Positions 18,231 to 27,611 of a DNA stretch of 52,215 nt are shown piece after piece (within the stretch, counting starts at the first letter, position 1; each line of letters begins with the position of its first letter). Where the stretch lies: the NCBI GenBank assembly GCA_009787405.1, contig WRGA01000115.1, positions 1-52,215 on the forward strand, read 5' to 3'. The notes below the pieces were generated by a model, which worked only from the letters and a program-made list of their open reading frames with translations, was not told where the DNA came from and made no database searches. Origin of the DNA: Candidatus Azobacteroides sp. (lineage in GTDB: Bacteria; Bacteroidota; Bacteroidia; Bacteroidales; WRGA01). The position numbers and the translations under genes were made by a program.

Positions 18231-19457
18231 ATGAAGAGATTTATTCTGGGGTGGACAATTTTTATTTTTATCGGTTGTTTAAACATGCATGCTCAATCGA
18301 TTTTTCTTTCCGATTCCGTCACTGTCAGTTTATTGACCTGCCGGCCGGGAGAAGAAGTGTATGCATTGTACGGACACACGGCCTTGAGGGTGCATGACCT
18401 GAAAAACGGTTTTGACTTTGCTTTTAATTACGGAGTGTTCGATTTCAACAAGCCTCATTTTATCTATCGTTTTACCAAAGGAGAAACAGATTATATTTTG
18501 GGGGTTGTCGAAACCGACCTTTTTTTGGAAGAATACCGGGAAAGAGGTTCCGGAGTGATAGAACAAATCCTGAACTTGTCCGGCGAAGAAAAACGGCGTC
18601 TTTGGGAGTCATTGTCGGTAAACAGTCTGCCCCAAAACCGGGAATACCGCTACAACTTTTTATACGATAATTGTTCGACGCGTCCCCGTGTCATGATTGA
18701 AAAATGTGTTTCGGGAAAAATCGAATATCCCGATATTTTGCCCGAAACAACTTTTCGGACATTGATTCATCATTGCAACCGGTATTACCGCTGGTTGACC
18801 TTCGGGATTGATTTGGCGTTGGGTGCGCCGATTGACAAGCCGATCGGACAAAATCCCCAATTGTTTTTGCCCGAAAAACTGATGACGGTTTTTGCCGGAG
18901 CGAAAATCGTGAACCCCGACGGAACCTCAAGAAATTTGGTGGAAAAAACGCTGTATCCGGTTTCCGGATTTCCGGTGAAAGATGAGCCGAAAGACAGCAA
19001 TCCGACAGTAATCTGTTGGTTGTTTTTTGCCGTCGTTCTTATCCTATCGGCCGTTGAAATCAGGAAAAGAAAATACTTTCGTTGGTTGGATGTGTCCTTG
19101 TTTCTGATTGCCGGATTGACCGGATGCCTGCTTGCATTTTTGATGTTTGTGTCGGTGCATCCCGGAACTTATCCGAACTATTCGTTTATTTGGTTGCATC
19201 CCGTACATTTACTTTTGGTATTGTTGCTTTTGATCCGGTCGTTGCGGAAGTTTGCCGTTTATTATTTCGGTATTGATGCGATCGTATTGTTCCTGTTTAT
19301 GTGCGGATGGAAATTTTTCCCGCAAAATTTCAACGCCGCATTTTTTCCGCCGGTATTAACCTTATATATTCGTTCGGCGGCATACGTGCTGGTTCAGACC
19401 AAGCTGTCGGCCGAGAGAAAAGAACATGGAAAAAATAAACGTATACGTCACCGCTGA
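18231..19457 (+). CDS. lnb: Lnb-type lipoprotein N-acyltransferase (DUF4105)
   Basis: A 408-residue member of the DUF4105 family, now assigned in Bacteroidota as Lnb, the enzyme that N-acylates the lipidated Cys of lipoproteins in place of Lnt. It has a signal/anchor segment at 1-20, a periplasmic domain with candidate catalytic His (YGHTALRV, H49) and Cys (NFLYDNCST, C148), and a C-terminal block of about four transmembrane helices (roughly residues 255-395). I start at ATG 18231: the longer frame to 18123 begins with TTG inside a mobile repeat. The gene overlaps mnmD by 32 bases. The Lnb role is from family knowledge, not proven here. Confidence 0.85.
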   Translation: MKRFILGWTIFIFIGCLNMHAQSIFLSDSVTVSLLTCRPGEEVYALYGHTALRVHDLKNGFDFAFNYGVFDFNKPHFIYRFTKGETDYILGVVETDLFLEEYRERGSGVIEQILNLSGEEKRRLWESLSVNSLPQNREYRYNFLYDNCSTRPRVMIEKCVSGKIEYPDILPETTFRTLIHHCNRYYRWLTFGIDLALGAPIDKPIGQNPQLFLPEKLMTVFAGAKIVNPDGTSRNLVEKTLYPVSGFPVKDEPKDSNPTVICWLFFAVVLILSAVEIRKRKYFRWLDVSLFLIAGLTGCLLAFLMFVSVHPGTYPNYSFIWLHPVHLLLVLLLLIRSLRKFAVYYFGIDAIVLFLFMCGWKFFPQNFNAAFFPPVLTLYIRSAAYVLVQTKLSAERKEHGKNKRIRHR

Positions 19458-20079
19458 CGGCTCGCCGACGCTTTTTGTGCCGGAGTTGAACGAATGTTAT
19501 CATTCGGTGAACGGAGCGCTGACCGAGTCGGAGCATGTTTTCATCGCAGCCGGCTATCGGGCGTTTGAGGCTTCGGACAAAGACATCAACATCTTGGAAA
19601 TCGGGTTCGGTACCGGCCTGAATGCCCTGTTGACGGTTGTCGAATCGGCGAAACATTCCGGTGTTGTCCGTTATACAGGTATCGAATTGCATCCGTTGCC
19701 GGAAAATATCGTTCGTTTGTTGAATTTTAACGACGATGCCGATGTTTTCCGGCAATTGCATCAATGCGGATGGGGAATTTATACCGGAATTACCGATACA
19801 TTTTTTTTACGGAAAATAAACACAAATTTTACGAATTACCGGTTAGACGAAAAATATGATGTGATTTACTTGGATGCATTTTCTCCGGAGGTACAACCTG
19901 AATTGTGGACGGAGGATATTTTCCGGAAATTATTTTCCGGCATGAATCCCGGCGGAATTTTAACCACCTATTGCGCCAAAGGGCAAGTTCGCCGCAACAT
20001 GCAACAAGCGGGATTTACGGTGGAACGTTTGCCCGGCCCGCCCGGCAAAAGAGAGATGTTGAGGGCCCGCAGGATTTAA
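19426..20079 (+). CDS. mnmD: tRNA mnm5U34 methyltransferase MnmD
   Basis: A SAM-dependent methyltransferase that completes 5-methylaminomethyl-2-thiouridine at the wobble position of tRNAs. It corresponds to the methyltransferase half of E. coli MnmC; the FAD-dependent oxidase half is absent, so it is of the stand-alone MnmD type (217 residues). Visible motifs are the family start TADGSPTLFVPELNE, the SAM-binding LEIGFGTGLNALL (about 57-69), and YLDAFSPEVQPELWT (about 148-162). The ATG lies inside the end of lnb (32-base overlap), so the two are co-transcribed. Confidence 0.93.
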   Translation: MEKINVYVTADGSPTLFVPELNECYHSVNGALTESEHVFIAAGYRAFEASDKDINILEIGFGTGLNALLTVVESAKHSGVVRYTGIELHPLPENIVRLLNFNDDADVFRQLHQCGWGIYTGITDTFFLRKINTNFTNYRLDEKYDVIYLDAFSPEVQPELWTEDIFRKLFSGMNPGGILTTYCAKGQVRRNMQQAGFTVERLPGPPGKREMLRARRI

Positions 20080-20130
20080 GTTACAAGTTACGAACAGCAA
20101 TGATTTCATCTTAATATCCCGTAACTTAAA
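20075..20130 (+). terminator. Inverted repeat at the end of mnmD
   Basis: TTTAAGTTAC (20075-20084, containing the mnmD stop) pairs perfectly with GTAACTTAAA (20121-20130). The 36-base loop and lack of a U-tract make it a weak terminator candidate. Confidence 0.4.
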
Positions 20131-20140
20131 GAACAAACAC

Positions 20141-20170
20141 TTGTCAACTCGTCAACTTTTCTTACATTTG
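20141..20170 (+). promoter_or_regulatory. Promoter of the type IX secretion operon
   Basis: TTG (20141-20143), a 19-base spacer and TACATTTG (20163-20170) fit the Bacteroidetes promoter. Transcription would begin near 20177, leaving a leader of about 120 bases before porP, long enough for regulation by structure. Confidence 0.75.
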
Positions 20171-20299
20171 TACTCTTTTAATTATATATACAGGTAAAAA
20201 ATAAGCCGGTTTTACAATTTATCGATCGATTTTCGGTTATATAGTAGATGATAAATAATGCTTGTTCAGTTCGGGAATAATCAGAGTGACAGACTTTAA

Positions 20300-21250
20300 A
20301 TGAGAAAGTTGGCGGTTTTTATTGTGGGTATGTTTTTGCTTGCATCTTCGGCGGAGGCACAATTCGACGCACAATTCAGTCAGTATTGGGTCGTCGAGAA
20401 TTATTACAATCCGGCCAAAGCGGGAAGCGAACGGAATAAACTGAATCTCACGGGATTGTACCGCATGCAGTGGATAGGGATGCCCGGAGCGCCGAAAACC
20501 ATATTTGTCACGGGAGAAGCCGGACTCGACTTTTTTGGAAGAACTCACGGTGTGGGGGCTTCTTTTTTCAGTGAAAAAATAGGACTGTATTCGTTGTCCA
20601 CGGTTTCGCTTCAATATGCCTTTAAACTTAAATTGTTGAACGGAGTCCTCAGCATGGGCTTGGAAGCGGGACTTGGTGATCTGGCATTTGACGGTTCGGG
20701 GCTTTACACCCCTCAAGGAAATGAATACCACAATGCGACGGATGACGGAATTTTGAATACAGACGTCAAAGGTTCAAGATTGAATGTGAATTTCGGTGTC
20801 CGTTATGCCACCGAACATTATTATGCAGGTTTTTCTTCGACCAAACTGACGGAACCGATGTATGATTATACCGATTTGGTTTCCACGTATATCGGGCGTA
20901 TATATTATTTGACAGCCGGAGGCAATATTACATTAAATAATCCGTTATATCAATTCCGACCCTCTTTTTTGGTTAAAACAGATTTTTTGTCGACGCAAAT
21001 CGACGTAACAGCGAGGGTTTTGTACAATGAAATGTTTTGGGGAGGAGTTTCGTACCGGTGGAAAGAGGCATTGATTTTTTCGATCGGCGCAAACATCCGG
21101 AATATACAGGCCGGGTATGCGTACGACCATTCGATGTCGGCGATCGGCGGCGCCAACTCCGGGTGTCATGAATTTACGCTTACCTATACCGTGGATTTGA
21201 ATTTTTCAAAAAACAACAGATACCGGTATAAAAGTGTAAGAATCCTGTGA
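20300..21250 (+). CDS. porP: Type IX secretion system protein PorP/SprF family
   Basis: Outer-membrane barrel of the type IX secretion system. It has a signal peptide (1-20, SSAEAQ) and the typical family start AQFSQYWVVENYYNPAKAGS, followed by a barrel that ends in LTYTVDLNF. PorP belongs to the same translocon network as the GldK/PorN ring. The 316-residue length is usual. It is the first gene of the operon porP-gldK-gldL-gldM-gldN, with gldK 22 bases downstream, the same order as in Porphyromonas gingivalis. Confidence 0.95.
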   Translation: MRKLAVFIVGMFLLASSAEAQFDAQFSQYWVVENYYNPAKAGSERNKLNLTGLYRMQWIGMPGAPKTIFVTGEAGLDFFGRTHGVGASFFSEKIGLYSLSTVSLQYAFKLKLLNGVLSMGLEAGLGDLAFDGSGLYTPQGNEYHNATDDGILNTDVKGSRLNVNFGVRYATEHYYAGFSSTKLTEPMYDYTDLVSTYIGRIYYLTAGGNITLNNPLYQFRPSFLVKTDFLSTQIDVTARVLYNEMFWGGVSYRWKEALIFSIGANIRNIQAGYAYDHSMSAIGGANSGCHEFTLTYTVDLNFSKNNRYRYKSVRIL

Positions 21251-21272
21251 TTAAGATAAATTTAATATTCAG

Positions 21273-22703
21273 ATGAAGTATAAATTTTTTCCGGTTTTAA
21301 CGATAATAAGCTTACTTGTACTCTCTGCCTGCGGAGGCAGTTCGTCTTCTTCCAAAAGCGGAGGAGAATTAACCGGTGTTTCGGGATTTTCATGGAAAGA
21401 TCCTGCTCCTTACGGAATGATCGGCATTCCGCAAGGATATATTTATTTGGGGCCGAATGAAACCGATTCGTTATGGGGCATTTCCACTCCTCATAAACCC
21501 ATTTCCGTGGATGCTTTTTGGATGGATGAAACCGAAATCACCAATTCGGAATATAAGCAATTTGTATATTGGGTGAGAGATTCCATCATTCGGGAACGAT
21601 TGGCTGATCCGGCTTACGGAGGAAACGATATGTTTAAAATCACCGAAGATAAATACGGAGATCCCGTGGAACCGTATTTGGATTGGAGTCGGGGAATTCC
21701 ATGGAAACGTCCCGATGAAGATGAAGAACGCGCCATCAAAAGTGTTTTTATGAGGCATCCGGTGACAAAAGAAAACATGTTGGATGCTTCTCAAATGAAC
21801 TACAAATACGAATGGTTCGACTACACACAGGCGGCCATGAGACGCAACCGGTTGGATCCTTACGAAAGAAATCTGAATACGGACATTCCGGTGAATCCCA
21901 ACGAGCAGATCCTGATTTCCAAAGATACAGCTTTTGTCAACGAAGAGGGAATAATCATGAGGGAAACCGTCACACGTCCGTTGAGCAGCTTATTCGACTT
22001 TTTGAATACGTACATTGTGAATATCTATCCCGATACCACGTGCTGGGTAAACGATTTTAATAATGCGTATAACGAACCGTACATGCGGATGTATTTTTCG
22101 CATCCCGGATACAATGATTATCCGGTGGTCGGTGTTTCTTGGGATCAGGCTTCCGCATTTTGCGTGTGGCGGACTGTTTTTTACGAAAAAGGAATGGGAA
22201 AAGGAGGGCGTAAGATAGAACCGTATCGTTTGCCCACCGAGGCCGAATGGGAATATAGTGCAAGAGCGGGAAAAAACGAAAATAAATATCCGTGGGACGG
22301 AAACGGAACCATGGCGGCCAAAGGATGTTTTTATGCGAATTTCAAACCCGACAGGGGAAATTATGTGAAAGACGGAAATTTGATCACGTCGCGGGTAGCT
22401 TCTTTTACCCCCAATGATTTCGGGTTGTACGATATGGCGGGAAATGTTTCGGAATGGACGTCCACCGCTTATACCGAATCGGGTGTGCTGGCCATGGACG
22501 ATATTAATCCCGAATTGAGTTATAATGCCGCCAAAGAAGATCCTTACCGGATGAAAAAGAAAGTGGTCCGCGGCGGATCATGGAAAGATGTGGCTACGAT
22601 GATTCGTTCGGACCTGCGTTTTTCCGATTATCAAAATCAAGGGCACTCTTACATCGGTTTTCGTTGTGTAAGAACCCGTTTGGGATATTCAGGCAAGAAA
22701 TGA
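21273..22703 (+). CDS. gldK: Type IX secretion ring lipoprotein GldK/PorK
   Basis: Outer-membrane lipoprotein that with GldN/PorN forms the large periplasmic ring of the T9SS. The lipobox VLSAC places the lipidated Cys at residue 20, followed by a Ser/Gly-rich linker. The rest is a formylglycine-generating-enzyme/sulfatase-modifying fold, shown by WMDETEITNSEY, FGLYDMAGNVSEWT, VRGGSWKD and GFRCVRT, used structurally in this family. The 476-residue length fits GldK/PorK. The Cys should be N-acylated after processing, plausibly by the Lnb protein encoded just upstream. Confidence 0.97.
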   Translation: MKYKFFPVLTIISLLVLSACGGSSSSSKSGGELTGVSGFSWKDPAPYGMIGIPQGYIYLGPNETDSLWGISTPHKPISVDAFWMDETEITNSEYKQFVYWVRDSIIRERLADPAYGGNDMFKITEDKYGDPVEPYLDWSRGIPWKRPDEDEERAIKSVFMRHPVTKENMLDASQMNYKYEWFDYTQAAMRRNRLDPYERNLNTDIPVNPNEQILISKDTAFVNEEGIIMRETVTRPLSSLFDFLNTYIVNIYPDTTCWVNDFNNAYNEPYMRMYFSHPGYNDYPVVGVSWDQASAFCVWRTVFYEKGMGKGGRKIEPYRLPTEAEWEYSARAGKNENKYPWDGNGTMAAKGCFYANFKPDRGNYVKDGNLITSRVASFTPNDFGLYDMAGNVSEWTSTAYTESGVLAMDDINPELSYNAAKEDPYRMKKKVVRGGSWKDVATMIRSDLRFSDYQNQGHSYIGFRCVRTRLGYSGKK

Positions 22704-22727
22704 TATTAAAAAAGTAAGTCAATTAAT

Positions 22728-23723
22728 ATGGGTAAATATAAGAAATATAAAAACTCCTTGGAGAAATTCCTGTCGAGCGAACAAGGAAAACGATTCTTTA
22801 ATTTCGTTTACAGTTGGGGAGCGGCGGTGGTGATTTGCGGTGCCATGTTTAAGCTGTTGCACCTTCCGGCGGCGAACATCATGTTGGGTATCGGAATGAC
22901 GGTGGAAACCTTCGTATTCTTTATTTCGGCATTCGACCGTTCTTACGTCGAGAAAGAATATAACTGGGAAGAAGTTTTCCCGGTGTTGAAGACCAAAGAT
23001 CCCGACGATCGACCCGATTTCAGCGGATCGGGCAACGAAGAAAACGGTGTGTCCGATTCCGTGATCGTGGGAGGAGTGAACATTCAGGGAAGTCCGTTGG
23101 CCGGAGGAGTGGGAGTTGCTCCGGGCGTTGTCGGCGTCTCGCCGAATGTCACGCAAGTCAAAGAATCGTTCGGCATCCCTTCACAAATTGATATTTCGTC
23201 CGAAGATACGAAAAATCTGGCCGAGAGCATCAAAAAATTGACCGATGCCGCCGAACAATTGTCGAAGATAGGCGACTTGACCGATGTTACGAAAGAATAT
23301 TTGGATAAAGTTTCGGAAATGGTTGAAAACATGGGTAAATTCAACGAAGCGACCCATTCATTGACCAATGTCTCCAATACGCTGGTCGATTCGTACAAAC
23401 ATATCACCGACAATTCCGACGGAATCGGAGAAAGTTCGCGCGGATATGTCGAACAAATGGGAGCATTGAACCGGAATCTGATGGGATTGAATGCCATGTA
23501 CGAAATCCAGTTGAGGGGCGTAAGTTCGCAAATCTCCATCGTGGAGAATGTGAACACAAGTTTGCAGCGTATCCGCATGATGTACGAAAATTCGATGGAA
23601 GGCAGCGACCGTTTCAAAGTAGAAACCGAAAAGATGGCCCGGAATCTGGCGGCATTGAACAATGTGTACGAACGGATGCTCAGCGCCATGCAAGGCAATA
23701 TGTTCAACCGTCCGTCAATGTAA
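22728..23723 (+). CDS. gldL: Type IX secretion motor protein GldL/PorL
   Basis: Inner-membrane stator of the T9SS; pentamers of GldL surround a GldM dimer and turn proton-motive force into motion. Two transmembrane helices (about 25-47 and 50-70) contain the conserved segment GAMFKLLHLPAANIMLGIGM and the motif VETFVFFISAFD with the functional Glu. A long cytoplasmic part (about 80-331) includes a Gly/Val-rich stretch and coiled-coil helices (DTKNLAESIKKLTDAAEQLS onward). At 331 residues it is close to PorL. Lies 24 bases after gldK. Confidence 0.97.
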   Translation: MGKYKKYKNSLEKFLSSEQGKRFFNFVYSWGAAVVICGAMFKLLHLPAANIMLGIGMTVETFVFFISAFDRSYVEKEYNWEEVFPVLKTKDPDDRPDFSGSGNEENGVSDSVIVGGVNIQGSPLAGGVGVAPGVVGVSPNVTQVKESFGIPSQIDISSEDTKNLAESIKKLTDAAEQLSKIGDLTDVTKEYLDKVSEMVENMGKFNEATHSLTNVSNTLVDSYKHITDNSDGIGESSRGYVEQMGALNRNLMGLNAMYEIQLRGVSSQISIVENVNTSLQRIRMMYENSMEGSDRFKVETEKMARNLAALNNVYERMLSAMQGNMFNRPSM

Positions 23724-23774
23724 ATAAATGCAATTTTGTATTATAATTTTTTGATTTTTAACTAAAAAAGATAT

Positions 23775-25349
23775 ATGGCCGGAAATGCTCCGAAAACGCC
23801 GCGGCAGAAAATGATAAACTTGATGTATATCGTTTTGACTGCCATGTTGGCATTGAATGTATCTTCTGATGTATTGAATGGTTTTACGTTGGTGGAAGAA
23901 AGTTTGAAACGTTCCATCAAAAATGCCCTTACACAAAACGGGGCATTATATGAGGATTTGTCCGAGTATTATCAAAAAAATCAAACCAAAGCACAGGAAT
24001 GGTATGATAAAGGAACGCAAATCCATACGATGACCGATTCGCTTTACAGTTATATACAAGATTTGAAGGTGCTCATCGTAAAAGAAGCGGACGGAGCAAA
24101 CGGAGATGTGAACAACGTCGATCATGTGGATGATTTGGAAGCTTCGAACCAAGTGATGCTTGCTCCCGGAAAAGGAATTAAAAATGGAAAAAAGCTGCGG
24201 ATACAAATCGATAAATACCGCAATGTCATGTTGTCGATGATAACGGATTCGATCAAACGGAAAATCATTGCGGATAACTTGTCGACCGAACCTTCGGCAA
24301 AAGCCAAAGCCGACAATAAAAATTGGGAAGAAGGCTGGTTCGAAAATATGCCTGTGGCGGCGGCCATGACGCTTTTGTCGAAATTGCAGAGTGATGTATT
24401 GTATGCGGAAGGGGAAGTTCTTCATACCTTGGTGAATAACATCGATGTAGGAGATTTTCGCGTAAACGAGATCAACGCTTACGTGATTCCCAATTCGCGG
24501 AATGTGATTCGCGGCGGAAAATACAGCGCAAAAATCATTCTTGCGGCGGAAGATACCACACAGCGGCCTTCCATTTATGTGAACAATGTGTTATTGCCGC
24601 ACGAGAGAGGCGGATTGTATGAAGCGCCGGCAACCACGACGGGCAGCCATACCATCAGCGGATATTTGGAAATCTTGCGGGGAGGAACAGATGAGGTGTT
24701 GAGGCGGAATTTCACCGACACGTATAACGTGGTGGAACCTTCGGCAACCGTTTCGGCAACCATGATGAATGTTTTGTATGCGGCGTACGACAACCCGATC
24801 AGTATTTCGGTGCCGGGAGTCCCCACGAATGCGGTGACGGCTTCGAGCAACGGAAACGGTACGTTTACGTCCAAAGGAAACGGACAATGGATTGCCAAAC
24901 CTTCGAAAGTGGGCGAAGATTTTGTGATTACCGTTACCGCCCAATTGGAAGGACGCAGCCAAGTGGTTGCAAATTCAGTGTTTAAAGTGCGTCTGTTGCC
25001 CGATCCCACACCGTTTATCGAATACAAAGACGAGGGCGGAAACGTAAAACGATATAAAGGAGGAACTTTCTCGAAAGCAGCTTTGATGAACGCCGACGGT
25101 ATTATGGCGGCAATCGACGACGGATTGTTGAACATTGAATTCAAGGTGGTGCGTTTCGAAACCGTACTTTTTGATTCGATGGGAAATGCAATGCTCGAGC
25201 TGTCGAACGGCAGTAATTTCAGCGACAGACAAAAAGACCAGTTTCGCCGGTTGTCACGCGGCAAACGTTTTTATGTTTCCCGTGTCACCGCTGTGGGGCC
25301 CGATGGCAGGGAACGGACGATTTCCCCGATTGAAGTGATTGTGAATTAG
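23775..25349 (+). CDS. gldM: Type IX secretion motor shaft GldM/PorM
   Basis: Dimeric protein with one N-terminal transmembrane helix (about 15-36, NLMYIVLTAMLALNVSS) and a long periplasmic rod that reaches from the GldL motor to the GldK-GldN ring. The helical D1 domain covers about 40-220; three beta-rich domains (D2-D4) follow, the last ending VGPDGRERTISPIEVIVN. The 524-residue length is typical. A 51-base gap to gldL is the widest in the operon but holds no terminator. Confidence 0.97.
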   Translation: MAGNAPKTPRQKMINLMYIVLTAMLALNVSSDVLNGFTLVEESLKRSIKNALTQNGALYEDLSEYYQKNQTKAQEWYDKGTQIHTMTDSLYSYIQDLKVLIVKEADGANGDVNNVDHVDDLEASNQVMLAPGKGIKNGKKLRIQIDKYRNVMLSMITDSIKRKIIADNLSTEPSAKAKADNKNWEEGWFENMPVAAAMTLLSKLQSDVLYAEGEVLHTLVNNIDVGDFRVNEINAYVIPNSRNVIRGGKYSAKIILAAEDTTQRPSIYVNNVLLPHERGGLYEAPATTTGSHTISGYLEILRGGTDEVLRRNFTDTYNVVEPSATVSATMMNVLYAAYDNPISISVPGVPTNAVTASSNGNGTFTSKGNGQWIAKPSKVGEDFVITVTAQLEGRSQVVANSVFKVRLLPDPTPFIEYKDEGGNVKRYKGGTFSKAALMNADGIMAAIDDGLLNIEFKVVRFETVLFDSMGNAMLELSNGSNFSDRQKDQFRRLSRGKRFYVSRVTAVGPDGRERTISPIEVIVN

Positions 25350-25381
25350 TATAACCATACGCTTTTATCTTTTACTTAAAT

Positions 25382-26524
25382 ATGAAACGTTATTTTTCAG
25401 CAATATTGATTTTGAGCTTTACATGGATCAATGCGTATGCTCAACAATTGTCGGGACGGCGGGAGGCGGCAGCGGCAGCAGATAATAATTCCCCGATGGT
25501 TTCCGTGCGTGCCCAAAATATGTATGGAAACACGGAGACCAATACCGATAATGTCATTTGGATGCGTGAAATCTATCGGAATTTGGATCTCAAGAACGAA
25601 AAAAACGGCCCGTTATATTTTCCGGTGGAACCGGTTGACAACCGCATCAATTTATTTACGTTGATATTCAATGTACTGGCCGAAGGAAAAGTATCGGCAT
25701 ACGAATATTTGGATGGTCGGGAGATTTTTACCGATAAGTATAAAATCAATTTTAAGGATATTTTGGATAAATACGGCATTTATTATGAAGCCAAATTTTC
25801 GAGATCTTCGAAAAATCCGATTTATGAGGTAAACGAAAGCGACGTGCCGAGCAATGAAGTGTTGGATTTTTACATTAAAGAGATGTGGTATTTTGATCAG
25901 GCCAATTCCACGTTTGATTCCAAAATTATCGCGCTTTGTCCGTTGATTTCCGTGACGGGCGACTTCGGCGGAGAACCGGCACGATCTCCGATGTTTTGGG
26001 TGACGTATGAAAGTATTCGTCCGTATTTGTCGCAAGTTCAAGTGATGACCAGCAATTACAACAACGTCACGAGTTCGACGTATGACGATTATTTCCGTCA
26101 AAAATTATACAAAGGAGATATTTACAAGGCCACGAATCTGGCCAACCTTGCGTTGATGCAATATTGCCAGACGGATTCGGCCATGCATGAGGAACAAAAA
26201 CGCATCGAAGGGGAAATTGCCGCATTTGAAAAGAAACTTTGGGAGCAACCGGATTCGGTAAATATTTCAGCCTTGAAGAATAAAAAGAATCTGACGAAAG
26301 CGGAACGGGATTTACTGAGAAAATTGCAAGCCGATGAAAAACCGGAGGCGACGGCAGCAGCAACTGAGGCAACGACGGCGGTAAATACCGAAACGACTTC
26401 GCCACCGAACAAAAGTGTGAAAAATTCTTCAAAATCATCGACAAAACAATCCTCCTCGTCAAGTTCGAGCAAAGCCTCAAAGCCGAAGTCGGCTCCGACA
26501 AAATCGGTGCGGAGGACACGTTGA
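25382..26524 (+). CDS. gldN: Type IX secretion ring protein GldN/PorN
   Basis: Periplasmic partner of GldK/PorK. A signal peptide (1-20, NAYAQQ) is followed by the GldN domain (about 50-270), with VIWMREIYRNLDLKNEKNGP, a KINFKDILDKYGIYY segment and YDDYFRQKLYKGDIYKATN. The last 60 or so residues are a low-complexity tail rich in Ala, Thr, Ser and Lys (from about 318), ending SVRRTR; this makes the protein longer (380) than many GldN proteins. It ends three bases before the M20 deacylase gene, so the operon continues. Confidence 0.96.
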   Translation: MKRYFSAILILSFTWINAYAQQLSGRREAAAAADNNSPMVSVRAQNMYGNTETNTDNVIWMREIYRNLDLKNEKNGPLYFPVEPVDNRINLFTLIFNVLAEGKVSAYEYLDGREIFTDKYKINFKDILDKYGIYYEAKFSRSSKNPIYEVNESDVPSNEVLDFYIKEMWYFDQANSTFDSKIIALCPLISVTGDFGGEPARSPMFWVTYESIRPYLSQVQVMTSNYNNVTSSTYDDYFRQKLYKGDIYKATNLANLALMQYCQTDSAMHEEQKRIEGEIAAFEKKLWEQPDSVNISALKNKKNLTKAERDLLRKLQADEKPEATAAATEATTAVNTETTSPPNKSVKNSSKSSTKQSSSSSSSKASKPKSAPTKSVRRTR

Positions 26525-26527
26525 TAT

Positions 26528-27589
26528 ATGGATCTTGATGAATTATACTACGATGCGGTCGATTTGTTAAAAGAATTGATCGCTGTTCCGTCTTTCAGTA
26601 AAGAAGAAACCAGAGCGGCGGATGTCCTTCAATCCTACATCGAACGGCAGGGAGTCGCAGCCTTTCGTGAAGGGAATAACGTGTGGTGCGTTTCTCCCGG
26701 TTTGGATTTGAAAAAACCCGTCATCCTGTTAAATTCCCACATCGATACAGTAAAACCTGTTGCGGGTTGGACAAAAAATCCGTTTGAAGCATTCGAATCA
26801 GACGGTTTTTTGTACGGATTGGGCAGTAATGATTCCGGAGCGAGTTTGGTTGCTTTGTTGCATGCCTTTTTGTGGTTGACCCGAAAGACACAGCCCTTTA
26901 ATTTGATTTTTTTAGCTTCCTGCGAAGAAGAAATTTCGGGGAAAAACGGTATCGAACGTGTTTTGCCGATATTGCCTCCGATTGCTTTCGCCGTTGTGGG
27001 AGAACCGACGCAAATGCATGCCGCCACAGCCGAAAAAGGATTGATGGTATTGGATTGCACCGTTCGCGGAGTTTCGGGACATGCCGCCCGGGAAGAAGGG
27101 GACAATGCCATTTACAAAGCCATGAAAGTGGTCGAACGGTTCCGGACGTATGAATTTCCCGACCGGTCGGAAACGTTGGGAAAGGTAAAAATGAGCGTTA
27201 CGCAGATTCAAGCCGGCACCCAACATAATGTCGTCCCCGACCGATGCACGTTTGTGGTGGATGTGCGAACCACCGATCGTTATACCAACAAGGAAATATT
27301 TGAAATGATCCGGAAGGCTGTTGATTGTGAAGTGGAGGCTCGTTCTTTCCGGTTAAATTCTTCGGGAATCTCCCTCCTGCATCCATTTGTCAGACGGGCC
27401 GTCATGCTGAACCGGAAAACATTCGGTTCCCCGACGCTTTCCGATCAGGCATTGATTCCTTATCCATCCGTAAAAATCGGGCCGGGCGATTCTGCGCGTT
27501 CACATACGGCCGATGAATACATTCGATTAAACGAAATTCGGGAAGGGTTGGAATTATACGTGAAATTATTGGATGATCTTATCCTGTAA
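26528..27589 (+). CDS. M20 family metallohydrolase, ArgE/DapE-like
   Basis: A dinuclear zinc amidohydrolase. Metal-site motifs are NSHIDTV (H71, D73), GSNDSGAS (D102) and SCEEEISG (E133/E134), plus a late SHTADEY His. At 353 residues it matches the short Bacteroidota type that is believed to remove the N-acyl group from N-acylcitrulline or N-acylornithine in arginine synthesis, but no other arg gene is nearby. It could also be a peptidase. It starts three bases after gldN, so it is probably read from the T9SS transcript, although a link in function is not known. Confidence 0.88.
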   Translation: MDLDELYYDAVDLLKELIAVPSFSKEETRAADVLQSYIERQGVAAFREGNNVWCVSPGLDLKKPVILLNSHIDTVKPVAGWTKNPFEAFESDGFLYGLGSNDSGASLVALLHAFLWLTRKTQPFNLIFLASCEEEISGKNGIERVLPILPPIAFAVVGEPTQMHAATAEKGLMVLDCTVRGVSGHAAREEGDNAIYKAMKVVERFRTYEFPDRSETLGKVKMSVTQIQAGTQHNVVPDRCTFVVDVRTTDRYTNKEIFEMIRKAVDCEVEARSFRLNSSGISLLHPFVRRAVMLNRKTFGSPTLSDQALIPYPSVKIGPGDSARSHTADEYIRLNEIREGLELYVKLLDDLIL

Positions 27590-27611
27590 CCGGTAATGAA
27601 TCGATCCCGAC

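Noticed and set aside
23946-25264. Long antisense frames across gldM (up to 229 codons)
   Set aside because: They mirror a strongly coding gene on the plus strand and have no recognisable domains or promoter.
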